A stretch of DNA of 64,000 nt, from the NCBI RefSeq assembly GCF_001403795.1, contig NZ_CXSU01000012.1, positions 872,363 to 936,362 of the forward strand, read 5' to 3'. This document shows, piece after piece, positions 48,513 through 58,005 of the stretch (positions are counted from its first letter, which is position 1; each line of letters opens with the position of its first letter). Source of the stretch: Jannaschia donghaensis. Lineage in GTDB: Bacteria > Pseudomonadota > Alphaproteobacteria > Rhodobacterales > Rhodobacteraceae. Below the pieces are notes generated by a model. The model was not told the origin of the DNA. It was given only the letters and a program-made list of their open reading frames with translations, and ran no database searches. Made by a program: the position numbers and the translations under genes.

Positions 48513-48785
48513 ATGACAGGAACGGGTACTGAAGACTTTGCTGATAGACCTCCCGCGGGCAGTTCTGTCACAGAGTATGACCGCCAGCATCTCAAGCTTT
48601 ATGCGCGCCTGCTCGATGCGGAGGCGGACGGGGCATCCCTATACGAGGTCGTTCGGATCCTGTTCGGGATCGACGCGAGTGATGAGCCTGAGCGCGCCCG
48701 ACAATTGCATGACAGTCACCTTGGTCGCGCGCATTGGATGGCCGAGAACGGCTATCGAGACCTTCTCCACTCGCAAGCTAACTGA
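48513..48785 (+). CDS. RovC/DUF2285-type small DNA-binding protein
   Basis: A 90-residue protein. DRQHLKLYARLLDAEADGASLYEVVRILFGIDASDEPERARQLHDSHLGRAHWMAENGYRDLL, read in its two halves, follows the RovC/DUF2285 DNA-binding pattern common in conjugative elements. The ATG at 48513 is preceded by a G-run (GGGGGGGGGC) that may act as the ribosome site. It precedes the frameshifted long DUF2285 gene. It probably controls transfer genes. Confidence 0.65.
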   Translation: MTGTGTEDFADRPPAGSSVTEYDRQHLKLYARLLDAEADGASLYEVVRILFGIDASDEPERARQLHDSHLGRAHWMAENGYRDLLHSQAN

Positions 48786-48923
48786 CGAGATCCCGCGAGT
48801 GTGGTGATGCGGTCGGCGCATCGCCATATGTCTCTGGTCCCCCTACAAATTCCCCTTTAGCGCGAGAATACTCTTCGATGACCGGCGGCTATCACGCGCC
48901 GGGTCTTCGTTGGAGGTGCAGTC

Positions 48924-49656
48924 ATGTCTCGGAACTGGCGCAGTGAAACCGACTACGATTACATCAAGGAACTCGATGCATCCGGTCTCGCCTGGGAATG
49001 TTTGAGGCGCAATCCGCGCTATTGCGCTGCCTTCCCAACCATGACCGACGCGGAGGCGGTCACTTGGGGGTTGCGATTTCCCGGTCGATCCTGAGCTTTC
49101 GGCGACAGATGCAAGGCTCTACTGGACGCCAGCAAGTGCGCCCGCCGTTACTGCTTTCGTCTCCACTATCCCCGATCAGCACATGGCGCCCATCCGGCTT
49201 GATCGCATCATCCTCGAAGCGCGGCGCGGGCAAAGGGCCCGACATTGGGCCTGTCTTAAGACCGGCTTGGTCATTGTCTCCGATGACTCTCTGATCTCCG
49301 ACAAACCGTTCGGAGTGCTCCTCCCGCTCGGTTCCGATTGGTCGATCCGCGTCGACGCCGCGCAGCGGCTAAGAGCCGTCTGGCATGGCCGGAAGCCACG
49401 GTCCTGGTTCACAGATCAACGGCGGCATCGCATCGGGTACGCGTTGCGGACGACCGACGCGAAGCAGGGTGGAGCGCGCCTGCGCGACATCGCCGTCACG
49501 TATTTTGGGGCACGTCGCGTCGCCGCCGAACCGTGGAAGACGAGCGCCCTGAAAGCGCAGGTGGCGCGTCTTGCAGGTTACGGGCAGGTCCTCACCGGCG
49601 ACGGGTATCGTCAGTTGTTGCGCGGAAAAACGGCCAGTCAACCGCCTAGGAGATAG
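48924..49656 (+). pseudogene. Frameshifted DUF6499-DUF2285 regulator
   Basis: ATG 48924 opens MSRNWRSETDYDYIKELDASGLAWECLRRNPRYCAAF (in two parts), a typical DUF6499 N-terminus. The frame then stops at a TGA near 49098. From 49084 the next frame continues as VDPELSATDARLYWTPASAPAV and on through MAPIRLDRIILEARRG to a DUF2285 domain ending GDGYRQLLRG. Removing one G from the CCCGG at about 49080-49084 restores a single protein of about 243 residues. The gene is therefore broken, or the base is a sequencing error. GGAGGTG lies before the start. Confidence 0.75.
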
Positions 49657-49710
49657 CTCGCCACCTTGCCACAGCAGGCGCCCAGGCCTGCCCAATTTCA
49701 GACGCTTCTA

Positions 49711-49751
49711 AGAGGGTGACGATTTCCTCGCGAAACCTTCGTCATCCCTCT
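49711..49751. other. Long imperfect hairpin upstream of AlpA-like gene
   Basis: AGAGGG-TGACGA (49711-49722) pairs with TCGTCA-T-CCCTCT (49739-49751), leaving one bulged T. TTTC/GAAA extends the stem inside. There is no T-tract, so it is more likely a regulatory or DNA-processing structure than a terminator. Confidence 0.55.
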
Positions 49752-49832
49752 GAGGCGCTCTTCTCCGCTTCTCTGTCCATCAGCCGTCCCTCGCATCCCG
49801 CGACGGACCCGCGATGACCAGAGGAGCCCCCG

Positions 49833-50117
49833 ATGCCCGATGCCAATGCCGGCCTGCCGCCGCGCTATCTCAGAACCCCCGAAGCCGCCCGCTTTCTCGG
49901 ACTGTCGGGCAGAACGCTGGAGAAACACCGCACCTACGGAACAGGCCCGCGCTACTCCAAGATCGGCGGACGTGTCGTCTACGCGGTCGAAGATCTGCAA
50001 GCCTGGGTCAGTCGCGGAGAGAAGCGTTCAACCTCCGATGACACGGACGACACTGTCCTTCCCGCCAAGCGGCACGCGGCGATCTCGCCTGCCTATAGTG
50101 GCGAGAAGCGCTCATGA
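49833..50117 (+). CDS. AlpA/excisionase-like HTH DNA-binding protein
   Basis: A 94-residue protein with a MerR/excisionase-type HTH near the N-terminus (YLRTPEAARFLGLSGRTLEKHRTYGTGPRYSKIGGRVVYAVEDLQAWV). Proteins of this type act as transcriptional regulators or recombination directionality factors of ICEs. GAGGAGC lies before ATG 49833. The end overlaps the DUF2840 gene by four bases, so it heads the operon that leads into the signal peptidase and transglycosylase genes. Confidence 0.85.
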   Translation: MPDANAGLPPRYLRTPEAARFLGLSGRTLEKHRTYGTGPRYSKIGGRVVYAVEDLQAWVSRGEKRSTSDDTDDTVLPAKRHAAISPAYSGEKRS

Positions 50118-50578
50118 GCGGGCGGACGACCATCGAACTCACATGGATCAAAGGCCGTATCGAACGCTGGCTGAGCTTCGGTCGGATCGTTCAGGAGACG
50201 ATCAAAAGTCGTTCGGTTCGCGTTGTCAGTGTCGATCCCGGCAGCGTCTTCGCCTTCGTTCGCTGGGCCGCGAACGACTACGGCACGGTCGAGAGCCGGG
50301 TCGACATCTTGCAAGCCGTTAGCCCCGACGAGCGCTACTCAACCGTGCCTTTCGTCACGCCCGGAGGCGCGTCTCTCCTGCGGCTTTCTGGCTGGCCGAA
50401 GGTCGAAGCGGTGCTGCTCACCATCGACCAGATCGAGGCCGAAGGCATCGCGCCGGAAGAGGTGTGCCCGGACCATTGGCGGCACGTCCACAACCGCCTC
50501 GGCTGCAATCTCGAGGTGCGTCCTTACACGCCGTTTCAGCATGACGCCTGGCTCAAAAGACAGGCGCTGACGGCATGA
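50114..50578 (+). CDS. DUF2840 family protein
   Basis: A 154-residue protein of the DUF2840 family (TWIKGRIERWLSFG, FAFVRWAANDYGTVESRVDILQA, YSTVPFVTPGGASLLRLSGWPKV). The function is unknown; it occurs constantly before traF in this class of transfer region. It overlaps its neighbours on both sides by four bases, so expression is coupled. Confidence 0.85.
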   Translation: MSGRTTIELTWIKGRIERWLSFGRIVQETIKSRSVRVVSVDPGSVFAFVRWAANDYGTVESRVDILQAVSPDERYSTVPFVTPGGASLLRLSGWPKVEAVLLTIDQIEAEGIAPEEVCPDHWRHVHNRLGCNLEVRPYTPFQHDAWLKRQALTA

Positions 50579-51087
50579 AACGCGGACGCACCTCACTCCT
50601 CATCGGAAGCGCCGGTATCGCCCTGATTGCATTCTCCGCGATCGTCCGCGCCAATCCGATCCTCGTCTGGAACGCCTCGGCCAGCGTGCCCATCGGTTTC
50701 TACGCAGTGCAACCGCTCGACACGTCGGATGTCGGCGATCTCGTCGTACTCGAACCGCCTTCGCCGCTCGGGGATTGGCTTCTGGAGCACGGTTATCTCG
50801 GCGCCGATGTCCCGCTCATCAAGCATATCGCCGCACTTCCCGGGCAGCGTGTCTGCCGTATCGGCGCCACCGTCAGCATCGACGGCGTGACAGTCGCGAC
50901 CGCCAAGACACGCGACCGTTTCGACCGCCTGCTGCCCGTCTGGCAGGGCTGCCAGCTGCTCACCGACGATCAGATCTTCTTCCTCAATCCCGACACCGAG
51001 GCGAGCCTCGATGGCCGTTATTTCGGGCCGCTTCCGCGCGACACGATCGTCGGTCGCGCTGTGCCGATCTGGACGCGGGAAGGCTAA
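50575..51087 (+). CDS. traF: S26-family signal peptidase, TraF-like
   Basis: A 170-residue protein with one N-terminal membrane segment (LIGSAGIALIAFSAIV). The catalytic Ser lies in NASASVPIGFYAV and the general-base Lys in PLIKHIAALPGQRVC. TraF proteases mature conjugative pilin (TrbC) in IncP-type systems by removing its ends, and trbC lies 6 kb downstream. The length is normal for TraF. It is coupled to the DUF2840 gene by ATGA. Confidence 0.88.
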   Translation: MKRGRTSLLIGSAGIALIAFSAIVRANPILVWNASASVPIGFYAVQPLDTSDVGDLVVLEPPSPLGDWLLEHGYLGADVPLIKHIAALPGQRVCRIGATVSIDGVTVATAKTRDRFDRLLPVWQGCQLLTDDQIFFLNPDTEASLDGRYFGPLPRDTIVGRAVPIWTREG

Positions 51088-51091
51088 CGCT

Positions 51092-51841
51092 ATGGGCTTC
51101 CTTTTCCCTTCCGGTCGTCGCTTCATCGCCGCTTCCGCGATCCTGATCGCGATTTCCGGCTGCGCCGACCCGCCCGCCGCTGACGCACAGGACACGGTCT
51201 CACGCTCCACGGAGACCACCGCGCCAATGTCCGATGTCGACGCTCACATTGCCGAAGCTGCGCAACGCTTTCGCATCCCCGAGCGCTGGATACGCGCTGT
51301 CATGCAGGCCGAAAGTGCGGGCAATGCGCGCGCCGTCAGCAGCGCCGGTGCGATGGGCCTGATGCAGATCATGCCTCGTACCTGGGCCGAGCTTCGCGCA
51401 GCTCATGGCTTTGGGACCGACCCGTTCGACCGCCGCGAGAACATCCTCGCGGGTGCGGCCTATCTGCGCCAGATGTACGATCAGTTCGGCGCGCCAGGAT
51501 TTCTCGCAGCCTATAATGCTGGCCCCGGACGGTATGCCGAGCACCTGCGGACCGGGCGCGTGTTGCCGCGTGAAACGCGCCGCTACGTTGCAGCGCTTTC
51601 TCAGGAACTCGGCTTTTCGGATTCAGCGCCGTTGCAGCCGGTGCGCACCGTTTCTGCCAACCGATGGCAAGCTGCCCCGCTTTTTGCGCCCCTCACAGCT
51701 TCGCGTGAAACGCAACGCAGAGCCGCCTCGGACCGCACACCAGTCGATGTTCAGATCTCAGATGACCCGACCCAGCCCGGTTCACAGGACCACCAACCGA
51801 ACCCGCTTTTCGTCTCCAGAACCGGGGACTCAGACCGGTGA
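51092..51841 (+). CDS. Lytic transglycosylase lipoprotein
   Basis: A 249-residue protein. A lipoprotein signal (FIAASAILIAISGC, Cys about residue 24) is followed by an SLT domain: RFRIPERWIRAVMQAESAGNARAVSSAGAMGLMQIMPRTW with the catalytic Glu, then NILAGAAYLRQMYDQFG and AYNAGPGRY. It cuts peptidoglycan so that the mating channel can be assembled. The ATG at 51092 lies four bases after the traF stop and starts the signal peptide. Confidence 0.9.
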   Translation: MGFLFPSGRRFIAASAILIAISGCADPPAADAQDTVSRSTETTAPMSDVDAHIAEAAQRFRIPERWIRAVMQAESAGNARAVSSAGAMGLMQIMPRTWAELRAAHGFGTDPFDRRENILAGAAYLRQMYDQFGAPGFLAAYNAGPGRYAEHLRTGRVLPRETRRYVAALSQELGFSDSAPLQPVRTVSANRWQAAPLFAPLTASRETQRRAASDRTPVDVQISDDPTQPGSQDHQPNPLFVSRTGDSDR

Positions 51842-52088
51842 CCGCAGCGATCTGGCTCCGCCCCGTTCCGTCGTGCTGCTTCGTATGGAATGCGGCAGAC
51901 GGAGGATTGCAGCAGGAATCAACGACGGGAGGGCAAGATAAAAGGCCGCGCGCAGATTGCTGCTACGGCGTTGTTGTTGTTGGAGTTTTTGCGTGCTGCG
52001 CATTTGGTCGCAGTGCTGCACTCACAGCTAACCCTCTGATTATGAGCGCTTTTCACCGTGCCATATCTGATTTTGGGGAGGCACGAGG
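51842..52088. other. Gap before relaxase gene, candidate oriT region
   Basis: A 247-bp gap directly upstream of the relaxase gene. It has short inverted repeats, for example CTGCG/CGCAG around 51995-52016 and TTGCAGCA/TGCTGCA-type elements. A GTG-initiated 84-codon frame spans it but is Cys- and Arg-rich and unrecognised. Position next to the relaxase makes it one candidate for the origin of transfer; no nic consensus can be named. Confidence 0.35.
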
Positions 52089-53843
52089 GTGAGCCAGCAC
52101 GATAACGACATCCGCATCACACCGGGGCGTATCCGCGACAAGGGTCCGTCGGCCAGGCGCACGAAGAGCTTCGTCGGACAGGTCATGCGCGCCGCGAAGA
52201 AGGCGGGGCATACCGGCAACCATTTCAGAACGAGCGGCGGTCGTGCCGGACGGTCGACCTTCGGGCGCGGACGCTTCGTCAGAGTCTCACGCGGCCTCGC
52301 ACGAACGCAGCGCCGGGTCGTCGTGAATGCGCGGATCGTCCGGCATCGCGGTCAGAAGTTCCGGTCCGCACCGCTCGCCAAGCATCTCGATTATCTGAAA
52401 CGCGAGGGCGTCACCAAGGACGGCCGAGATGCAGGGATGTTCGACAAGGAGCACGACCAGGCCGACGATCGCGCCTTCGCCGCGAGCACCGAAGATGACC
52501 GTCATCATTTCCGCTTCATCGTCTCGCCGGAAGACGCCGAACAGATGGAGGATCTGCGCGCCTTCACTCGCGACCTCATGGCCCAGGCCGAGCGCGATCT
52601 CGGCACCGAACTCGATTGGGTCGCCGTCGATCATTGGAACACGGACAATCCGCATGTCCATGTCCTGGTCTGCGGCAAGGCCGATGACGGCAAAGACCTG
52701 GTTATCTCCCGGGACTACATCAGCCGCGGTCTGCGGGGCCGGGCCGAAGAGCTTGTGGAGCTGGAGCTCGGGCCGCGCAGCGAGAAGGAGATTGCGGCCG
52801 GTCTCGATGCAGAGATTGGCGCGGAGCGATGGACGAGGCTTGATCGGGCGCTGCGCGACTATGCGAAAGACGGTCTGGGCCTCGCCGATCTGCGTCCCGG
52901 CGCGCCAGACATCGGGGACAAAGAGCTACACCGCCGCATGATCGGCCGGGCTCAGACGCTGGAGCGCTTCGGCCTTGCAGAAATGCTCGCGCCGTCCGTC
53001 TGGCAGCTCAAGCCAGGCATGGAAGAGACGCTGCGCGAAATGGCCGTGCGCGGCGACATCATCAAAACGATGCACCGGGCGATGGGTGGTCAGGCCCGCG
53101 CACAAACCGACTTCGCCATCGAAGGACAGCCGGACACTCCCATCCTCGGCAAGCTGGTCGACCGAGGCCTGCACAATGAACTCTCCGGCGAAGCCTATGC
53201 GATCATCGATGGGGTCGATGGGCGTCTCCATCACCTACGCTTCCGCGATCTCGATCTCACCGGCGACACGCCTATCGACGGGATCGTCGAGACGCGGAGT
53301 TGGGCCGGGAATGATGGAGGATCGCGACGCCTGGCTTTGGTCGGGCGGTCGGACATCGCGCTCGAGAAACAAGTCGATGCCGATGGTGCGACCTGGGTCG
53401 ATCGGCTGGCGCTCGCCAAGACCCGTGCGCCGATGGCGCAGAGCGGGTTCGGGGCCGAGGTCCGCGACGCATTGGAGAAACGCGCCGAGCATTTAGTAGG
53501 ACAGAGTCTCGCGACGCGACAAGGGCAGCGGGTCACCTTCAACCGCGATCTACTCAAGACACTGCGCCAGCGCGATCTCGACAGAGCAGCGAGCAAGATC
53601 GCCGACAACACTGGCCTGCCATTCCGAACGTCCGGTGACGGCGAGACCGTTGCGGGGACCTATCGCCAACGCCTCGATCTCGCGTCGGGCCGCTTTGCCA
53701 TGATCGACGACGGCATGGGGTTCGAGCTCGTGCCCTGGAAACCCCAGCTCGAGAAACATCTCGGCCAGACCGTCTCGGGCACCGTCACGGCCGGCGGCGG
53801 CATCGACTGGTCGCTCGGCCGCAAGCGCGGCCTGTCGATCTGA
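52089..53843 (+). CDS. Relaxase/mobilization nuclease, DUF3363 family
   Basis: A 584-residue protein. The relaxase core shows HHFRFIVSPEDAEQMEDLRAFTRDLM and the metal-binding HxH in DNPHVHVLVCGK; a possible nucleophile Tyr is in RDYISRGLRGRAEEL. The C-terminal DUF3363 domain runs from about residue 290 to the end. It should nick oriT and lead the strand into the recipient. The start is GTG 52089, with GGGGAGG and GAGGG upstream. The coupling-protein gene follows 14 bp later. Confidence 0.9.
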   Translation: MSQHDNDIRITPGRIRDKGPSARRTKSFVGQVMRAAKKAGHTGNHFRTSGGRAGRSTFGRGRFVRVSRGLARTQRRVVVNARIVRHRGQKFRSAPLAKHLDYLKREGVTKDGRDAGMFDKEHDQADDRAFAASTEDDRHHFRFIVSPEDAEQMEDLRAFTRDLMAQAERDLGTELDWVAVDHWNTDNPHVHVLVCGKADDGKDLVISRDYISRGLRGRAEELVELELGPRSEKEIAAGLDAEIGAERWTRLDRALRDYAKDGLGLADLRPGAPDIGDKELHRRMIGRAQTLERFGLAEMLAPSVWQLKPGMEETLREMAVRGDIIKTMHRAMGGQARAQTDFAIEGQPDTPILGKLVDRGLHNELSGEAYAIIDGVDGRLHHLRFRDLDLTGDTPIDGIVETRSWAGNDGGSRRLALVGRSDIALEKQVDADGATWVDRLALAKTRAPMAQSGFGAEVRDALEKRAEHLVGQSLATRQGQRVTFNRDLLKTLRQRDLDRAASKIADNTGLPFRTSGDGETVAGTYRQRLDLASGRFAMIDDGMGFELVPWKPQLEKHLGQTVSGTVTAGGGIDWSLGRKRGLSI

Positions 53844-53857
53844 CCCCGGAGAACCGT

Positions 53858-55852
53858 ATGACCTCGAAGAAGCACGCATCACCGGCCACCGCCATCCTCT
53901 GGGGTCAGATCCTCATCGTCTCGACCGTCGCGCTGCTGTTCGTCTGGGCGGCGACGCAATGGGTCGCGTTCCGGCTCGGCTTTCAGTCCGAATTGGGTGA
54001 CCCGATGACGACGATCCTCGGCCTGCCCATCTACGCGCCGTGGAATGTCTTCGTCTGGTGGTATTGGTACGACGCCTATGCGCCGCGCGTCTTCATGGAA
54101 GGCGCGATCGTCGCCGGTGCGGGCGGCATTGCTAGTGTCGCTGTCGCGATCTTTCTCTCCGTGCTGCGCGCCCGTGAAGCGAGCAATGTCACCACCTACG
54201 GCTCTGCCCGGTGGGGGACCGAGAAAGATATGCGCGAGGCGGGATTATTCGTCGACGACGGCGTGGTGCTCGGACGCTACCAGTCTCGCTATCTCCGCCA
54301 CAACGGACCCGAGCATGTGCTCTGCTTCGCGCCAACGCGCTCGGGCAAGGGTGTCGGTCTGGTTGTGCCGTCACTGCTCACCTGGCCGGGCTCCGCCATC
54401 GTCCACGACATCAAGGGTGAGAATTGGCAGCTCACGGCGAAATACCGCTCCCGCTTCAGCCGGGTGCTGCTCTTCGATCCAACCGATCCGACCTCGGCGG
54501 CCTACAATCCGCTGCTCGAAGTGCGGCGCGGCGACAGTGAAGTGCGCGACGTCCAGAACGTCGCCGACATCCTGGTCGACCCCGAGGGTCTGCTCGAACG
54601 GCGGAACCATTGGGAGAAGACCAGCCATTCGCTTTTGGTCGGCGCGATCCTGCATGTCCTCTATGCCGAAGCGGACAAGACGCTCGCCGGCGTCGCGGCC
54701 TTCCTGTCCGATCCGAAGCGCCCGATCGAGTCGACCCTCGCCGCCATGATGCGCACGCCGCATCTCGGAGATCACCCGCATCCGGTAGTCGCGCAGGCCG
54801 CGCGCGAGCTTCTGAACAAGTCCGAGAACGAACGCTCCGGTGTGCTCTCGACGGCGATGAGTTTCCTCGGACTCTATCGCGATCCGGTCGTCGACAAGGT
54901 CACGCGTCGCTGCGACTGGCGGATCGACGATTTGGTGACCGGCCACAGACCGGTAACGCTCTATCTCGTGGTCCCGCCATCGGACATCTCGCGGACCAAG
55001 CCCCTGATCCGTCTTGTGCTCAATCAGATCGGTAGACGGCTGACCGAGGATCTGCACGCCATGCGCAGCCACCGCATGCTGCTGATGCTCGACGAGTTTC
55101 CGGCACTCGGGCGGCTCGACTTCTTCGAGAGCCAGCTGGCCTTCATGGCCGGCTATGGGATCAAGGCATTCCTGATCGCGCAATCGCTCAACCAGATCGA
55201 GAAGGCCTACGGGCAGAACAATGCGATCCTCGACAACTGCCACGTCCGTGTCGCCTTCGCGACAAATGACGAGCGCACAGCGAAGCGGGTGTCTGACGCC
55301 CTCGGTACCGCCACTGAGATGCGGGCGATGAAGAACTATGCCGGGCATCGGCTCTCCCCATGGCTCGGACATCTCATGGTCTCCCGGCAGGAGACTGCGC
55401 GACCGCTCCTCACGCCCGGCGAGATGATGCAGCTCCCGCCAACGGACGAGATCGTGCTGGTCTCCGGCGCGCCGCCGGTACGCGCAGAGAAAGCGCGCTA
55501 CTACACCGATCCGCAATTCAAGGCACGGATCGCGCCGCCGCCGGATCGCAATGTGCAGGCTGGAGCGGCCGGCAGCATAACGGACGATTGGAGCGGTCGC
55601 GAGCCGATCGTTGCGCCCCCGCCCAAAAAACGGAAGGGGTCGAGCGAGGATGTCAACGGCGGCATTCGGCGACAGCCCGATCTCCCGGAACACGAAGACA
55701 TCGCGCCTGAGCCAGCGCCAGCACGGAGCGAGTTTGCCGATCTGGATGACGAGCCGGAAGACGATGCACAGCGCGCAAAAGCCATGCGCGACCGGTTTGG
55801 CACCGTCGCGCGGCAAGCCTCGCTCGATCCCGATGACGGGATCGAGCTTTAG
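53858..55852 (+). CDS. traG: Type IV coupling protein TraG/VirD4
   Basis: A 664-residue inner-membrane ATPase. Membrane segments near the N-terminus (ILIVSTVALLFVWAATQWV, AIVAGAGGIASVAVAIFLSVL) are followed by Walker A CFAPTRSGKGVGLVVPSLL, Walker B LLMLDEFPALGRLDF and the AFLIAQSLNQIEKAYG motif. It links the relaxase-DNA complex to the Trb channel. The last 120 residues are acidic and proline-rich, of low complexity. Confidence 0.95.
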   Translation: MTSKKHASPATAILWGQILIVSTVALLFVWAATQWVAFRLGFQSELGDPMTTILGLPIYAPWNVFVWWYWYDAYAPRVFMEGAIVAGAGGIASVAVAIFLSVLRAREASNVTTYGSARWGTEKDMREAGLFVDDGVVLGRYQSRYLRHNGPEHVLCFAPTRSGKGVGLVVPSLLTWPGSAIVHDIKGENWQLTAKYRSRFSRVLLFDPTDPTSAAYNPLLEVRRGDSEVRDVQNVADILVDPEGLLERRNHWEKTSHSLLVGAILHVLYAEADKTLAGVAAFLSDPKRPIESTLAAMMRTPHLGDHPHPVVAQAARELLNKSENERSGVLSTAMSFLGLYRDPVVDKVTRRCDWRIDDLVTGHRPVTLYLVVPPSDISRTKPLIRLVLNQIGRRLTEDLHAMRSHRMLLMLDEFPALGRLDFFESQLAFMAGYGIKAFLIAQSLNQIEKAYGQNNAILDNCHVRVAFATNDERTAKRVSDALGTATEMRAMKNYAGHRLSPWLGHLMVSRQETARPLLTPGEMMQLPPTDEIVLVSGAPPVRAEKARYYTDPQFKARIAPPPDRNVQAGAAGSITDDWSGREPIVAPPPKKRKGSSEDVNGGIRRQPDLPEHEDIAPEPAPARSEFADLDDEPEDDAQRAKAMRDRFGTVARQASLDPDDGIEL

Positions 55853-55855
55853 GAA

Positions 55856-56284
55856 ATGGCCGTGAGGAAGGAGCGCTTGAACGTGTATTTCGACCCGGCT
55901 CTATCAGGCGAGTTGGAGGCGTTGGCCGCGCGGCGGAAGGTTTCGAAATCGCAAATCGTGGAAGCGGCGCTCGCCACTTTCCTGTCGCCAGACGGAGCGG
56001 ATCAGCGCGAGGCTGCGATCGTCCGGCGTCTGGATCGGCTGACCCGGGCTGTGGAACGGTTGGAACGCGATCTATCCATCGGCAATGAGGCGATGGCCCT
56101 GTTCGTGAAGTTCTGGCTGACCACCACGCCGCCGCTGCCGGATGAGATGCGCGAGGCCGCACAGGCCTCGGGCAAGGAGCGTTATGACGGGTTCGTAGAA
56201 GCGCTCGGGCGGCGAATCGCAAAGGGGAAAACGCTCACCAAGGAAGTCTCGGAGGACATCCGCGAGCGAACATCCACCGTCTGA
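55856..56284 (+). CDS. CopG-family ribbon-helix-helix protein
   Basis: A 142-residue protein. The N-terminal ribbon-helix-helix reads RLNVYFDPALSGELEALAARRKVSKSQIVEAALATFL; a coiled helical region (IVRRLDRLTRAVERLERDLSIGNEAMALFVKFWL) follows. It starts three bases after the traG stop. Members of this family found between traG and trbB are thought to regulate the trb operon. Confidence 0.88.
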   Translation: MAVRKERLNVYFDPALSGELEALAARRKVSKSQIVEAALATFLSPDGADQREAAIVRRLDRLTRAVERLERDLSIGNEAMALFVKFWLTTTPPLPDEMREAAQASGKERYDGFVEALGRRIAKGKTLTKEVSEDIRERTSTV

Positions 56285-56419
56285 CGCCATCGCGACTTCA
56301 TGCGAAATGCGCTTGTCCCTGCCTCTCTACGCCACCGCACTACTACCCCGTCAAACCTGTTGCGACTGACCATTTAACGGTCTTCTTGATCGACCCCGTA
56401 ACCAGATGCGGGGCCGCGA

Positions 56420-57403
56420 ATGACCGTCCACACTCTTAAATCAGCAGCGATCGAGCGCGGTTCCCGCATGCTCCGCACAGCGCTCGGCGCCGATATCGCC
56501 GCCTGGCTCGACGAGGACGCCGTCGTCGAAGTGATGCTCAATCCATGCGGACGCCTCTGGGTCGACCGGCTCGGCGAGGGTCTCTGCGATACGGGCGCCA
56601 CGCTTACCGCCGACGATGGCGAGCGGATCGTTCGCCTCGTCGCCCATCATGTGGGAGCCGAAGTCCATGCGGACGCGCCGCGAGTATCCGCCGAGCTACC
56701 CAGAACCGGCGAACGCTTCGAGGGATTGCTCCCTCCGGTCGTCGCCGCGCCCACGTTCGCGATCCGCAAGCCCGCCGTCGCCGTCTTCACGCTAGACGAT
56801 TATGTCCGCGCCGGGATCATGGACTCCGCCGCAGCCGGTGCATTGCGCGAAGCCGTCGCATCCCGAGCCAATATCCTCGTCGCAGGCGGCACATCCACGG
56901 GCAAGACGACACTCACCAATGCGCTGCTGGCCGAAGTGGCCAAGACCTCCGATCGCGTCGTCTTGATCGAGGACACGCGCGAGCTCCAATGCACAACGCC
57001 GAATCTGGTCGCCCTGCGCACCAAGGACGGCGTCGCGACGCTGTCTGATCTCGTCCGCTCGTCTCTTCGCCTGCGCCCGGATCGCATCCCCATCGGTGAG
57101 GTGCGCGGGTCCGAAGCCCTCGATCTTCTCAAAGCCTGGGGAACCGGCCATCCGGGCGGGATCGGCACCATCCACGCGGGCTCGGCCATCGGCGCGCTGC
57201 GCCGCCTCGAACAGCTCATCCAGGAAGCCGTCGTCACCGTCCCGCGTGCGCTAATCGCGGAGACCATCGACGTGCTCGCCGTCCTGCAAGGACGCGGCAG
57301 CGATCGCCGCCTCGCGGACCTAGCGCGCGTCACGGGCCTCACCGACCAAGCCGACTACGCGCTCCAATCCCTTCTCCCCAACCCGAAAGGACCCGCCACA
57401 TGA
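56420..57403 (+). CDS. trbB: Conjugal transfer ATPase TrbB
   Basis: A 327-residue VirB11-type ATPase. It has Walker [18 protein letters not shown], the Asp box [13 protein letters not shown], the His box [25 protein letters not shown] and an Arg finger region. It forms a hexamer at the inner face of the channel. It opens the trb operon after a 135-bp gap that follows the CopG-like gene. The stop overlaps trbC by four bases. Confidence 0.95.
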   Translation: MTVHTLKSAAIERGSRMLRTALGADIAAWLDEDAVVEVMLNPCGRLWVDRLGEGLCDTGATLTADDGERIVRLVAHHVGAEVHADAPRVSAELPRTGERFEGLLPPVVAAPTFAIRKPAVAVFTLDDYVRAGIMDSAAAGALREAVASRANILVAGGTSTGKTTLTNALLAEVAKTSDRVVLIEDTRELQCTTPNLVALRTKDGVATLSDLVRSSLRLRPDRIPIGEVRGSEALDLLKAWGTGHPGGIGTIHAGSAIGALRRLEQLIQEAVVTVPRALIAETIDVLAVLQGRGSDRRLADLARVTGLTDQADYALQSLLPNPKGPAT

Positions 57404-57735
57404 CCACCCGACTCAATCTCCTCTATCCCCGCTGGCCCATCTATGTCAGCGCCGCCGCGATCGGTTTCCTCCTCGCCGCAGGACAAGCCGAGGCCGCGGG
57501 GTCGGGCATGCCCTGGGAAGCCCCACTTCAGGCGATCCTCGAATCCATCGAAGGCCCGGTCGCCAAGATCGTCGCGGTCATGATCATCATCATCACCGGT
57601 CTGACGCTCGCTTTCGGCGACACCTCGGGTGGCGCGCGTCGGCTCGTGCAGATCGTCTGCGGTCTGTCGATCGCGTTCGCCGCATCGAGCTTCTTCCTGT
57701 CCTTCTTCTCCTTCGGCGGCGGCGTCCTCGTATGA
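57400..57735 (+). CDS. trbC: Conjugal pilin precursor TrbC
   Basis: A 111-residue VirB2-type pilin precursor. A long signal segment (YVSAAAIGFLLAAGQAEAAGS) and two hydrophobic helices (IVAVMIIIITGLTLAFG, LVQIVCGLSIAFAASSFFLSFFSFG) are visible. It is the likely substrate of the TraF peptidase upstream. It overlaps both trbB and trbD by four bases. Confidence 0.92.
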   Translation: MTTRLNLLYPRWPIYVSAAAIGFLLAAGQAEAAGSGMPWEAPLQAILESIEGPVAKIVAVMIIIITGLTLAFGDTSGGARRLVQIVCGLSIAFAASSFFLSFFSFGGGVLV

Positions 57736-58001
57736 GCGATCCGACCGATATTCCCGGCTTCACCGCGCCCGTGCATCGCGCACTGACTGAGCCGATCCTC
57801 CTGGGCGGCGCACCGCGAACCATCGCGATCGCCAACGGCACCATAGCGGCAGCCGTGGGTCTGGGCCTCCGCCTCTGGCTCGTCGGGCTCGTTCTTTGGG
57901 CCATCGGCCACATGCTCGCGGTCTATGCTGCCAAGCATGACGCGCAGATCGCAGACGTCGCGCGCCGCCACCTCCGTTATCCGACCTGGATGGGGGTGTG
58001 A
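57732..58001 (+). CDS. trbD: Conjugal transfer protein TrbD (VirB3-like)
   Basis: An 89-residue inner-membrane protein with the VirB3 start (PGFTAPVHRALTEPILLGGAPRTIAI) and one or two membrane segments (GTIAAAVGLGLRLWLVGLVLWAIGHML). It associates with the TrbE ATPase. It is coupled to trbC by ATGA and ends four bases before trbE. Confidence 0.92.
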   Translation: MSDPTDIPGFTAPVHRALTEPILLGGAPRTIAIANGTIAAAVGLGLRLWLVGLVLWAIGHMLAVYAAKHDAQIADVARRHLRYPTWMGV

Positions 58002-58005
58002 CCCG

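Noticed and set aside
51838..52092. An 84-codon GTG-initiated frame between the transglycosylase and relaxase genes
   Set aside because: Cys- and Arg-rich with no family resemblance; the gap is better treated as a possible oriT region.
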